DNA of 11,671 nucleotides, taken from contig DAOWIN010000052.1 in the NCBI GenBank assembly GCA_030640885.1, positions 1 to 11,671 on the forward strand, given 5' to 3'. How positions within the stretch are numbered: the first letter of the stretch is position 1; every line of letters starts with the position of its first letter. Below, piece by piece: positions 1 to 5,658 of the stretch. The DNA comes from Candidatus Omnitrophota bacterium (GTDB taxonomy: Bacteria; Omnitrophota; 4484-213). The notes beneath the pieces were generated by a model. That model ran no database searches. It was not told the DNA's origin and was given only the letters and a program-made list of their open reading frames with translations. Made by a program: the position numbers and the translations under genes.

Positions 1-27
1 AAAACAACGCCTCTTTCATGGAATCAG

Positions 28-95
28 TTTACAGTCTACGGTTTACAGTCTACGGAAAACAGAAAAGAGAGAACAGAAAAAACCGAAAACCGAGA
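28..95. repeat. Short tandem repeats downstream of trxA
   Basis: A 14-nt unit, TTTACAGTCTACGG, occurs twice head to tail (28-41, 42-55). It is followed by purine-rich DNA with degenerate heptads of the GAAAACC/GAGAACC type (about 72-95). Bases 1-98 otherwise hold no gene that I can see and no clear terminator for the leftward operon. The same word families (ACAGTCT and ACCGAGA types) recur inside aroA at 6564-6638. Confidence 0.8.
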
Positions 96-98
96 ATA

Positions 99-416
99 TC
101 ACAGATGGGGTTTAATCATCGATTCAATCGCCTGTTTAGGAACTGCCCCAATAACTTTATCTGCTATTTTGCCATTCTTGAAAAGCATTAAAGTAGGAAT
201 GCTCATAATACCGTGTTCGGACGCCCTTTGCTGAGCCTCATCAACATTCAATTTACAAACCTTTAATCTCCCTTGGTACTCTTGGGCAATCTCTTCGATT
301 ATTCCTGCAATCATTTGACACGGACCACACCACGGCGCCCAAAAATCCACTAAACATGGCTGTTCTGATTCCAAAATCTCCTTTTTAAAATTTCCGTCGT
401 TTATCTCGATCTTCAT
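99..416 (-). CDS. trxA: Thioredoxin
   Basis: A 105-residue protein of normal thioredoxin length, acting as a cytoplasmic dithiol-disulfide oxidoreductase. The redox motif WCGPC is at residues 29-33, preceded by the typical VDFWAP strand. The cis-proline loop (SIPTLMLF, P74) and the C-terminal NGK...G segment are also present. The family reduces disulfides in client enzymes using electrons from thioredoxin reductase, which is not encoded in this window. The ATG at 416 is preceded on the minus strand by a purine-rich AGGGGGG ribosome-binding site. It is the last gene of the leftward block, 235 bp after yidC. That spacer is full of repeats, so co-transcription with yidC is uncertain. I saw no separate promoter with both elements. 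Confidence 0.97.
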   Translation of the reverse strand: MKIEINDGNFKKEILESEQPCLVDFWAPWCGPCQMIAGIIEEIAQEYQGRLKVCKLNVDEAQQRASEHGIMSIPTLMLFKNGKIADKVIGAVPKQAIESMIKPHL

Positions 417-515
417 TTTTCCCCCTTTTTTTTAATTGTCTGCTAACACAGCTTTTGCAATTTTCGTCTCACTAATCCAACGTTTTGCCTTACAAATTGG
501 GATTGTAGAGCATTT

Positions 516-529
516 GTGCCATGTGGCAC
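516..529. repeat. Palindrome GTGCCATGTGGCAC, copy 1
   Basis: Six-bp arms (GTGCCA/TGGCAC) around a 2-nt loop. The identical 14-mer lies just upstream of yidC (2339-2352), so copies sit on both sides of that gene. A second shared word, TGCAATTTTCGT, is at 456-467 here and at 2354-2365 there. It could be a protein-binding site or part of a dispersed repeat; the sequence does not decide which. Confidence 0.75.
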
Positions 530-530
530 T

Positions 531-653
531 AAACAAGCTACAGGCTACAAGCTACAAGCTACAAGCTACAAGCTTCAAGTAAGAAATATAAACCGTAAGA
601 TTTCCTTTCTTTTTCTTGCCTGTAACCTACATCTTGTGACTTGTAGCTTGTTT
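531..653. repeat. ACAAGCT heptamer array with closing inverted repeat
   Basis: Six heptamers at 533-574 follow ACAAGCT, the second being ACAGGCT. The left end (AAACAAGCTAC, 531-541) is an exact inverted copy of 643-653. The right arm reaches into the yidC stop codon (652-654). On the minus strand the yidC transcript therefore ends in a potential 11-bp stem with a loop of about 100 nt. It has no U-tract, so I do not call it a terminator. With the palindrome at 516-529 this fills most of the trxA-yidC spacer. Confidence 0.8.
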
Positions 654-2325
654 AATGAATCTTTCGCTGATAAAAAATGGTAATTAAGGTGTTGGTTAGC
701 CAATAAAGAACAAGCCCGGAAGGCATACTATAAAAGATTAAAGCAAATATCAACGGCATTATCAAAGCCATTTTTTGCTGATGTTTCTCTGTTTCGCTAA
801 TTTCCCTTTTCTCTTTCTGATGAACAGACATTTTTTGTTGCCAGCCCATTGCAACTGCCATCAAAATAGGCAAAACATTTATCTTGTCAGCAATTAAAGG
901 AAGAGTAAAAGGAAGCTGTAGGGCATCAGGACAAGATAAATCCTTAATCCAAAAAATGAAACTCGCTCCTCTTAGCTCCAGAGAACGCGCCAACCCTTGA
1001 TATAAAGCAATAAAGATGGGAATTTGCAAAATCATTGGCAGACAGCCTCCAAGAGGATTTACATTGTGTTTGCGGAAAAGATTCCTTATTTCTTCGTTCA
1101 ATCTCTGGGGGTTATGTTTATGCTCTTCACGCAAACGAGTAAGATGAGGCTGAATTTTTTGCATCCCTTTCATTGATTTAAGACTTTTAATAGTTAAGGG
1201 CTGTAAAAACAGATTGATTAAAATAGATAAAAGAATAATTGCTATTCCATAGTTATGCACAATCCTGTAAAAAAAACGCAGAATGGATAAGGTAAGTCGG
1301 CTAATGCCGGAAAAGAACCCGTAGGTTATGACCTGAGTAAAATCTTCATCCACATTAGCTAATTGGATAGTATCTTTTGGCCCAGCATAAAGAACAAATT
1401 TTTGGCTAACTTTTTGTTGAGGATAAAAGACGAAAGGCTTGAAGGCAAGATTTAGATAAAGATTATCAGATTCGCTCAACTCATCTTTATCTTTTTTATC
1501 CTTTTGGCGAAGAGAAGAAATGTGGGCGGCATCAGCTTCATTCATAAAAGAGCCTTGAGGCGACCATTTCAAAAGAACACAAAAGTACTTCTTGCTAATT
1601 CCCAACCAAGAAAAATCCCCCTTCTTGGTATATTCTTTGCTTAATCCGCTAACATTTTTGCGATAGATTTTATTCTTTGAAAAACACACTTCGGCAAAAC
1701 GACGATCAAAGCGCTCTTTGGTAATTGGGCTTGAAAGACTTAGAATAGGATTGAATTGCTGAGATTGAGAGGTTAGATTTTTTAGGGTTATCTCTAAACT
1801 AATAGAATAATCTTCAGGGGAAATAAAGTATTCTTTAATAATCTGAAACTGCTCTCCCAAATTAGCAGTATAAATTAGCCTATTATCCGAAAATTTTTCT
1901 TCTTTATAAACAATATTTTTGTCTTCGAAAAGAGGGGATGAACTATGCAGAGCAAGCATATTTCTCGCCCCTTGTTCAGGCTTCACAAGCAACAGGGGGG
2001 TGTCGTTTAATTTGTATTTATTTAATTCAATCTGTTCTATTGCTCCACCGTAATTGGTAAATGTAATTTTAAAGTTATCATTTGTAAAAACCTTTTTTCT
2101 CTCCGGTAGGGAAGGGCGAGAAACAATAGTTGGGAAACTCTCATTTGATAATATTTCTACTTCTTTTTTTTGTTGCGAAACAGAGTTACTTTTGCCGCTT
2201 TGTTCTGATTGCTCTGTTTGCAACAAAGAAGGGGCATATTGAGGAAAGAACTTAGCTATAATACGGGGATAGCCGAGAAGAATCAATAAAGATAAAATTA
2301 CTGCTAAAAAGGTTTTCTTTTCCAT
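652..2325 (-). CDS. yidC: Membrane protein insertase YidC
   Basis: A 557-residue inner-membrane insertase/chaperone of the YidC/Oxa1/Alb3 family, which inserts and folds membrane proteins alone or with Sec. A first transmembrane segment (about 5-22) is followed by a low-complexity linker and a periplasmic beta-rich domain (about 75-330), as in diderm YidC. The conserved 60KD_IMP domain runs from about 355 to the end. It includes QPLTIKSLKSMKGMQKIQP, the cytoplasmic helical hairpin, NPLGGCLPMILQIPIFIALY (about 423-442) and the final PSGLVLYWLTN helix. At the groove arginine (E. coli R366) my alignment gives N371. I infer that this is a family variant rather than an inactive protein, because everything around it is conserved. 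The start is the ATG at 2325; no strong Shine-Dalgarno is visible. It follows yidD, as is usual. Confidence 0.97.
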   Translation of the reverse strand: MEKKTFLAVILSLLILLGYPRIIAKFFPQYAPSLLQTEQSEQSGKSNSVSQQKKEVEILSNESFPTIVSRPSLPERKKVFTNDNFKITFTNYGGAIEQIELNKYKLNDTPLLLVKPEQGARNMLALHSSSPLFEDKNIVYKEEKFSDNRLIYTANLGEQFQIIKEYFISPEDYSISLEITLKNLTSQSQQFNPILSLSSPITKERFDRRFAEVCFSKNKIYRKNVSGLSKEYTKKGDFSWLGISKKYFCVLLKWSPQGSFMNEADAAHISSLRQKDKKDKDELSESDNLYLNLAFKPFVFYPQQKVSQKFVLYAGPKDTIQLANVDEDFTQVITYGFFSGISRLTLSILRFFYRIVHNYGIAIILLSILINLFLQPLTIKSLKSMKGMQKIQPHLTRLREEHKHNPQRLNEEIRNLFRKHNVNPLGGCLPMILQIPIFIALYQGLARSLELRGASFIFWIKDLSCPDALQLPFTLPLIADKINVLPILMAVAMGWQQKMSVHQKEKREISETEKHQQKMALIMPLIFALIFYSMPSGLVLYWLTNTLITIFYQRKIH

Positions 2326-2336
2326 AATTTCAAACT

Positions 2337-2365
2337 ATGTGCCATGTGGCACATGCAATTTTCGT
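2337..2365. repeat. Palindrome copy 2 and shared box upstream of yidC
   Basis: ATGTGCCA and TGGCACAT form 8-bp arms around a TG loop (2337-2354), abutting TGCAATTTTCGT (2354-2365). Both words recur beyond the 3' end of yidC. It lies 12 bp upstream of the yidC ATG in the sense of transcription, so it would sit in the yidC leader or promoter. The rest of the spacer (to 2480) is degenerate CGGTTT/CTTCGG-type heptads, the reverse strand of the ACCGAA words seen elsewhere. Confidence 0.7.
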
Positions 2366-2480
2366 TTATCGGTTTAGGTTTCGGTTAAGTATCAGTTTGG
2401 TCTTCGGTTTGGTTCTTCGTTTTAAGACGCTCAACAACAACCTTTAACGATAGACGATGCCTAACCCCAACCGAAACCCC

Positions 2481-2702
2481 TTAACGCAACCTATCTACGG
2501 GATCATACCCTCCTTTACTGAAGGGATTGCATCTTAAAATTCGCCAAAGACTCTTTAATAAACCTCTTGCAACACCTCTTTTTTGGATACTCTTTACGGC
2601 GTATTCTGAGCAAGAAGGATAGAAGCGACAGGTTTGTATCTTCAATGGTGATATACACTTACGATAGAAAATAATAAAAAATATAAGTATTTTTTTAAGC
2701 AT
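2481..2702 (-). CDS. yidD: Membrane protein insertion efficiency factor YidD
   Basis: A 73-residue protein with both family signatures, CRFYPSCSEYA (about 25-35) and the C-terminal CNPFSKGGYDPV. An N-terminal hydrophobic/amphipathic helix (about 4-13) would associate with the inner membrane. YidD is known to assist insertion of YidC substrates. In most bacteria it lies directly between rnpA and yidC; here a GLUG gene separates it from rnpA. Its ATG lies 6 nt after the GLUG stop and has no obvious Shine-Dalgarno. Translation may therefore depend on ribosomes arriving from the GLUG frame, which would matter because that gene is frameshifted upstream. Confidence 0.95.
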   Translation of the reverse strand: MLKKILIFFIIFYRKCISPLKIQTCRFYPSCSEYAVKSIQKRGVARGLLKSLWRILRCNPFSKGGYDPVDRLR

Positions 2703-2708
2703 TATCTA

Positions 2709-3464
2709 TCAATTAAAATAGGGATACGAAACATCTTCATCAATCTTCCAAATATTAGTAAAATCCCATCCTGCATAAGTTGCTTTCTGTTTCATTTGTA
2801 TTGTTGTTCTGCCTGTTCCACCAGCGCTTGTTGTAGCCGGAAGCGATTCAACTGTATCCCAGTAAGAATTAAAAACAGGACAGGAAGGAGACTTCCAACC
2901 CATCAAACCACCGACATAACTATTCCCACTTACACTGCCCGTGGAATAGCAATTGCTGATTGCGCCAAGACCTCCGGAGATTAAGCCGCCAACCCATTTG
3001 TCTCCACTCACATTACCCGTAGAATAGGAATTTTCAATCGTGGTATTGTCGCTACCGTTACTACCGACTAATCCGCCGATGCTTTCGTCTCCGCTCACGC
3101 TACCTGTAGAATAACAACCTCTAATTGTAGCATTGTTACCAATATTGCCAGCTAACCCACCAATGCCTTCGTCTCCGCTCACGCTACCTGTAGAATAACA
3201 ATCAGTAACTGTAGCATCCTTGCCGATATTACTAATTAAGCCGCCAACATAATGATCCCCGCTTACACTACCCGTGGAAAAAGAACTAATTATGCCCTGT
3301 TCACTGCCAACATTACCTATTAAACCGCCAGCCCCAGCATTATTAGATGTTACATTAACAGCAGAGTTACAATTCCTAACTTCACCAGCCCCCAGAGCCA
3401 AATTCCCAATTAAGCCACCTGCTTTACCATCAGCAGTTACAATACCCGACCCGTAGAATAACAA
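2709..3464 (-). CDS. GLUG-repeat surface protein, C-terminal fragment (frameshifted gene)
   Basis: This is the downstream part of a secreted GLUG-motif protein whose N-terminal part is at 3437-4006. It carries at least six GLUG-type repeats with the core YSTGSVSGDxxxGGLxG, each followed by a variable stretch and [ND]CYSTG. It ends with the closing segment usual for such proteins: NSYWDT, then TTIQMKQKATYAGWDFTNIWKID, shown here only for its key residues QMKQ and GWDF, then a YPYFN end. GLUG repeats occur in large exported or adhesin-like proteins and are thought to form beta-solenoids. The apparent TTG start at 3464 has no ribosome-binding site and lies inside a repeat, so it is probably not a real start. 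Function is unknown beyond a likely cell-surface role. Confidence 0.8.
   Translation of the reverse strand: MLFYGSGIVTADGKAGGLIGNLALGAGEVRNCNSAVNVTSNNAGAGGLIGNVGSEQGIISSFSTGSVSGDHYVGGLISNIGKDATVTDCYSTGSVSGDEGIGGLAGNIGNNATIRGCYSTGSVSGDESIGGLVGSNGSDNTTIENSYSTGNVSGDKWVGGLISGGLGAISNCYSTGSVSGNSYVGGLMGWKSPSCPVFNSYWDTVESLPATTSAGGTGRTTIQMKQKATYAGWDFTNIWKIDEDVSYPYFN
3084..3201. repeat. 84-bp-spaced near-identical coding repeats in the GLUG gene
   Basis: A 34-nt stretch at 3084-3117 is repeated exactly at 3168-3201. Both encode the CYSTGSVSGDE core, and the 84-bp spacing equals 28 codons. Neighbouring units (around 2930, 3000 and 3260) are diverged versions. Exact repeats of this length suggest recent duplication or gene conversion among units and could change repeat number. 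Confidence 0.85.
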
Positions 3465-4006
3465 TTGGCAATTGCTCCGTAAAAAGGATATACAATAGCA
3501 ACTAAAGCACCGGCACCGCTGTTTAGAAAATCACCGCCGCCGGCTATAGTAACATTTATTAAGCCAACATTTCTAATAATATTATTTGTTCCCGATGAAA
3601 CACGACCGAATAAACCAACAATTTTTTCATTTGGCCTGTCAATATAAAGATTTTGAATTTTATAACCTTTGCCGTTAAAGCTTCCGCAAAAGTAATCACC
3701 AATTTCAAATTCGCCAACCGGCTTAAACCCCTTTCTATCTCCCCATGTGCCAAAGGGGTCAAAATTAGGATTAGGATCGCCAGAACCGTCTGATAAGAAT
3801 GGGCTTGTCATCTCGCACTCAATATCCTTTGTTAGATAATAATCCGCTGTTAAATTATTCTGCATTTTCTGCAAATCCTCGCAATTCTGAATGGGAATCT
3901 CGTTGGGAAAGATTGTGGTAAAAGCAACTCTACCACAAAAACCGGGGGTAGCGGTTAATAAAACCATACCCACCAACACCGTCAGCAAGATACTCTCTTT
4001 AAGCAT
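3437..4006 (-). CDS. GLUG-repeat surface protein, N-terminal fragment (frameshifted gene)
   Basis: I place the start at the ATG ending at 4006, because AAGGAGGGGG (4009-4018) is an excellent Shine-Dalgarno for it and the product then begins with a signal peptide: MLKES, a hydrophobic core LLTVLVGMVLLTA, then TPGFCG. The open frame extends upstream to an ATG at 4126, but those 40 codons come from simple repeats. The mature part begins with IQNCEDLQKMQNNL, a common opening of GLUG proteins, followed by a beta-rich region. The frame ends just after NCYSTG at a TAA (3437-3439), exactly where the GLUG pattern continues in another frame. Loss of one base, or an extra five (TTGTA), would explain it. 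The product is probably exported. Confidence 0.75.
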   Translation of the reverse strand: MLKESILLTVLVGMVLLTATPGFCGRVAFTTIFPNEIPIQNCEDLQKMQNNLTADYYLTKDIECEMTSPFLSDGSGDPNPNFDPFGTWGDRKGFKPVGEFEIGDYFCGSFNGKGYKIQNLYIDRPNEKIVGLFGRVSSGTNNIIRNVGLINVTIAGGGDFLNSGAGALVAIVYPFYGAIANCYSTGRVL

Positions 4007-4049
4007 TGCCCCCTCCTTGCTCAATTTTGCCCAATTGACTGCTCCTTTT

Positions 4050-4133
4050 GAGTTTATTGCGTTTATTGGGCTTGTTGAGTTAATTGAGTTCAACCCCATA
4101 AACTCTATTAACTCCATAAACTTCAATAAACTC
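4050..4133. repeat. Long imperfect inverted repeat of 9-10-nt units between rnpA and the GLUG gene
   Basis: GAGTTAATTGAGTT (4077-4090) pairs with AACTCTATTAACTC (4101-4114) at 13 of 14 positions around a 10-nt loop. Outside this, GAGTTTATTG (4050-4059) is inverted at 4124-4133. The whole is built from degenerate AGTTTATTG/ATAAACTCC units. It would fold in the leftward transcript between rnpA and the GLUG start, and might act as a processing or partial attenuation site. It fills the 138-bp spacer. Confidence 0.75.
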
Positions 4134-4144
4134 CATAAACTTCT

Positions 4145-4495
4145 TTATTGGCATATTCCTGCTTTTTTAAACAAAGATACCACCCCTTTTTCTGCCTCTT
4201 TGTAATTTAAGGGCAAATCTGTTTTTAAGACTATAATTACTATATCAAAATTGCCTTTTATCTCTGTCTTATGCAGTCGGTATACCTCTCGCAAAAGGCG
4301 CCTTAACCTATTCCTTGAAACAGCGGACTTAAAATATTTCTTTTTAATGATAAAACCAATTCTGCTTGTTTTTTTATTATTGGGAATAAATTTCAGGGTG
4401 AAAAAGGCGTTTCGGCAAAATTTCCCCCGATAAACTGCTTTATAATCACTATCCTTTAAAAGTCGCTCTTCTTTCTTAAACCCCAGTTCTGACAT
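4145..4495 (-). CDS. rnpA: Ribonuclease P protein component
   Basis: A 116-residue basic protein of usual RnpA length. The family motif SRNRLRRLLREVYR (about 80-93), the RNR signature, is intact. So are the preceding strand FFTLKFIPN and GFIIKKKYFKSAV. RnpA binds the RNase P RNA (rnpB, not seen here) and helps mature the 5' ends of tRNAs. The ATG at 4495 is 4 nt after the rpmH stop, with no separate Shine-Dalgarno, so translational coupling to rpmH is likely. This matches the near-universal rpmH-rnpA pair. Confidence 0.96.
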   Translation of the reverse strand: MSELGFKKEERLLKDSDYKAVYRGKFCRNAFFTLKFIPNNKKTSRIGFIIKKKYFKSAVSRNRLRRLLREVYRLHKTEIKGNFDIVIIVLKTDLPLNYKEAEKGVVSLFKKAGICQ

Positions 4496-4499
4496 AATC

Positions 4500-4634
4500 T
4501 TAAGCAGACAATTCTTTTCTACCCTTTGCCCGACGGCGATTGATTATTTCTTTCCCGTCTTTGTCAGCCATCCGCTTGCGAAAACCATGCTTGTTCTTTC
4601 GTTTCCGCTTCGAGGGTTGGTAAGTTCTTTTCAT
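4500..4634 (-). CDS. rpmH: 50S ribosomal protein L34
   Basis: A 44-residue, very basic protein that I translated directly from the minus strand. It starts MKRTYQPSKRKRKNKHGFRK, continues RMADKDGKEIINRRRAKGRK, and ends ELSA with a TAA stop. This is the full L34 pattern, including the conserved KRTYQPS start, HGFRKRM and RRRAKGRK. It is the first gene of the leftward operon and lies downstream of the promoter at 4748-4776. L34 is a structural component of the large subunit. Confidence 0.98.
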   Translation of the reverse strand: MKRTYQPSKRKRKNKHGFRKRMADKDGKEIINRRRAKGRKELSA

Positions 4635-4747
4635 TGCAATCTACCCCTTTTTTTCATCTATCTTAATTTGTTCCAAAAAATAAAAGCAATGCGGAGACAA
4701 TATTCTCTCTACCATTATCTTTAAAGATTCGTTGCATTGCAGAATTT

Positions 4748-4776
4748 ATTATAACAACAAAGGGGCTTCTCGTCAA
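4748..4776 (-). promoter_or_regulatory. Sigma70-type promoter for rpmH-rnpA-...
   Basis: On the minus strand the -35 box is TTGACG (4776-4771) and the -10 box is TATAAT (4753-4748), separated by exactly 17 nt. This is close to perfect consensus. It lies about 115 bp upstream of the rpmH ATG, leaving a leader of roughly 105 nt. No other promoter as good is visible in the leftward block. Confidence 0.85.
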
Positions 4777-4795
4777 CCCCATTAAGAAGGGCATA

Positions 4796-4826
4796 GGGAA
4801 AAGGGGAAAGGGGAAAGGGGAAAGGG
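4796..4826 (+). repeat. GGGGAAA heptamer array (potential G-quadruplex)
   Basis: Five G-tracts of 3 or 4 bases (4796-4798, 4803-4806, 4810-4813, 4817-4820, 4824-4826) are separated by A3 or A4 spacers, with a 7-nt period in the core. This meets the usual G-quadruplex pattern on the plus strand. It lies between two divergent promoters, about 20 bp behind the rpmH -35 box and 25 bp ahead of the rightward -35 box. Confidence 0.8.
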
Positions 4827-4850
4827 TTCCGGCATTAGACATCTAAAACA

Positions 4851-4879
4851 TTGCATTTAAAAGAATGTTATGATATTAT
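4851..4879 (+). promoter_or_regulatory. Candidate promoter for the coiled-coil gene and aroA
   Basis: TTGCAT (4851-4856) and TATTAT (4874-4879) are spaced by 17 nt. Downstream is a small inverted repeat, TAACAA/TTGTTA, and then a strong Shine-Dalgarno at 4941-4948. The position, divergent to the rpmH promoter, is sensible. The boxes are weaker matches than those on the other strand. Confidence 0.5.
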
Positions 4880-4950
4880 TTACCTAACAATTCTTATTTG
4901 TTAAGTTAATTGAGAGATGGAGGAGATAATTTCAAAAGGTAGGAGGAGAT

Positions 4951-5658
4951 GTGCAAAAAGGGGCATATATAACTGTTTTTCTACTCTCACTGGCAGGAAT
5001 TTCTCTGCTGTTTTCTACAATTAACCTATCTATTGATAAAAAAGAGTTATCTATCAATATAGAAAATAAAGAAAAAACAAAAAAGAAAATTGAGAGAGAA
5101 TTGGCAAAGATAACAAAAGAAAAGGAAAGAGTTGAAAAAAATTTACAGGAAGTAATACAGGCAAAAATGAATACGCAGTTACAATTATCCAAAGCAAAAA
5201 GTGAAATTGAAGTTTTAGGATTAAAAATAGATTTTGGAAACAAGGAAAAACAGATTCTATCTAGCGAATTAGAAAAAAGAAAACGAAAAGAAAACAGCTT
5301 GAATGAACTTGTAGATAGAATAAAACAAGAAAAAAAAGATTTGCTGGCAAAACTAAAAGGCTGGAAAGAAAATAAGAAAAAAGAAATCGTTTTGGATAAA
5401 ATTGTGATAAAAGCAGATGAATTTCCCAAGGAAATATTGGGAGAAGTGCTTGTCGTAAATAAGAAATATAATTTTTTGATACTCAATGCAGGCAAAAACA
5501 AAGGGCTCAAAACAGGACTAATCTTAACAATCTATCGCAACGGCGAAATTCGGGGAAAAGCAAGAATAGAGGAGATATATAATAATACTTCAGAGGCGAT
5601 TATTTTGGAGGGGGAAGAGATTACCGAAGGGGACGAAATAAGGGTTTTGCAAAAATGA
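4951..5658 (+). CDS. Membrane-anchored coiled-coil protein of unknown function
   Basis: A 235-residue protein not assigned to a named family. It starts at a GTG, with AGGAGGAG at 4941-4948. An N-terminal membrane or signal-anchor segment (about 6-24) is followed by a Lys/Glu-rich predicted coiled coil (about 28-145). A compact beta-rich C-terminal domain (about 158-235) has the pattern GEVLVVNKKYNFLILNAG, then GLKTGLILTIYRNGEI, then TEGDEIRVL. That pattern resembles small beta-barrel domains at the C-terminus of other envelope proteins, for example FlgT-like ones. The topology suggests a periplasmic protein tethered to the inner membrane. Its TGA overlaps the aroA ATG (ATGA), so the two genes are translationally coupled although no functional link is obvious. 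Confidence 0.85.
   Translation: MQKGAYITVFLLSLAGISLLFSTINLSIDKKELSINIENKEKTKKKIERELAKITKEKERVEKNLQEVIQAKMNTQLQLSKAKSEIEVLGLKIDFGNKEKQILSSELEKRKRKENSLNELVDRIKQEKKDLLAKLKGWKENKKKEIVLDKIVIKADEFPKEILGEVLVVNKKYNFLILNAGKNKGLKTGLILTIYRNGEIRGKARIEEIYNNTSEAIILEGEEITEGDEIRVLQK

Noticed and set aside
533..574. Regular repeats resembling a small CRISPR array
   Set aside because: The units are 7 nt and contiguous, with no unique spacers; it is a simple tandem repeat.
531..653. Terminator after yidC formed by the closing inverted repeat
   Set aside because: The 11-bp arms are about 100 nt apart and no U-tract follows, so it does not fit an intrinsic terminator.
2796..2984. Plus-strand frames within the GLUG gene (also 3274-3456)
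   Set aside because: They are antisense to repeat-coding DNA and have no coding signature of their own.
4007..4126. Upstream extension of the GLUG frame to an ATG at 4126
   Set aside because: The extra 40 codons come largely from simple AGTTTAT repeats. The ATG at 4006 has a strong Shine-Dalgarno and is followed at once by a signal peptide.
4635..4950. Possible replication origin beside rpmH
   Set aside because: rpmH often lies near dnaA and oriC, but I see no DnaA-box cluster (TTATCCACA type), no dnaA and no dnaN. The spacer is explained by two promoters and a G-rich repeat.
4932..5510. Minus-strand 192-codon frame opposite the coiled-coil gene
   Set aside because: Its Phe/Ser/Leu-rich product is the antisense shadow of a Lys/Glu-rich gene, and it has no ribosome-binding site. 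The same applies to 7138-7581 and 7673-8089.
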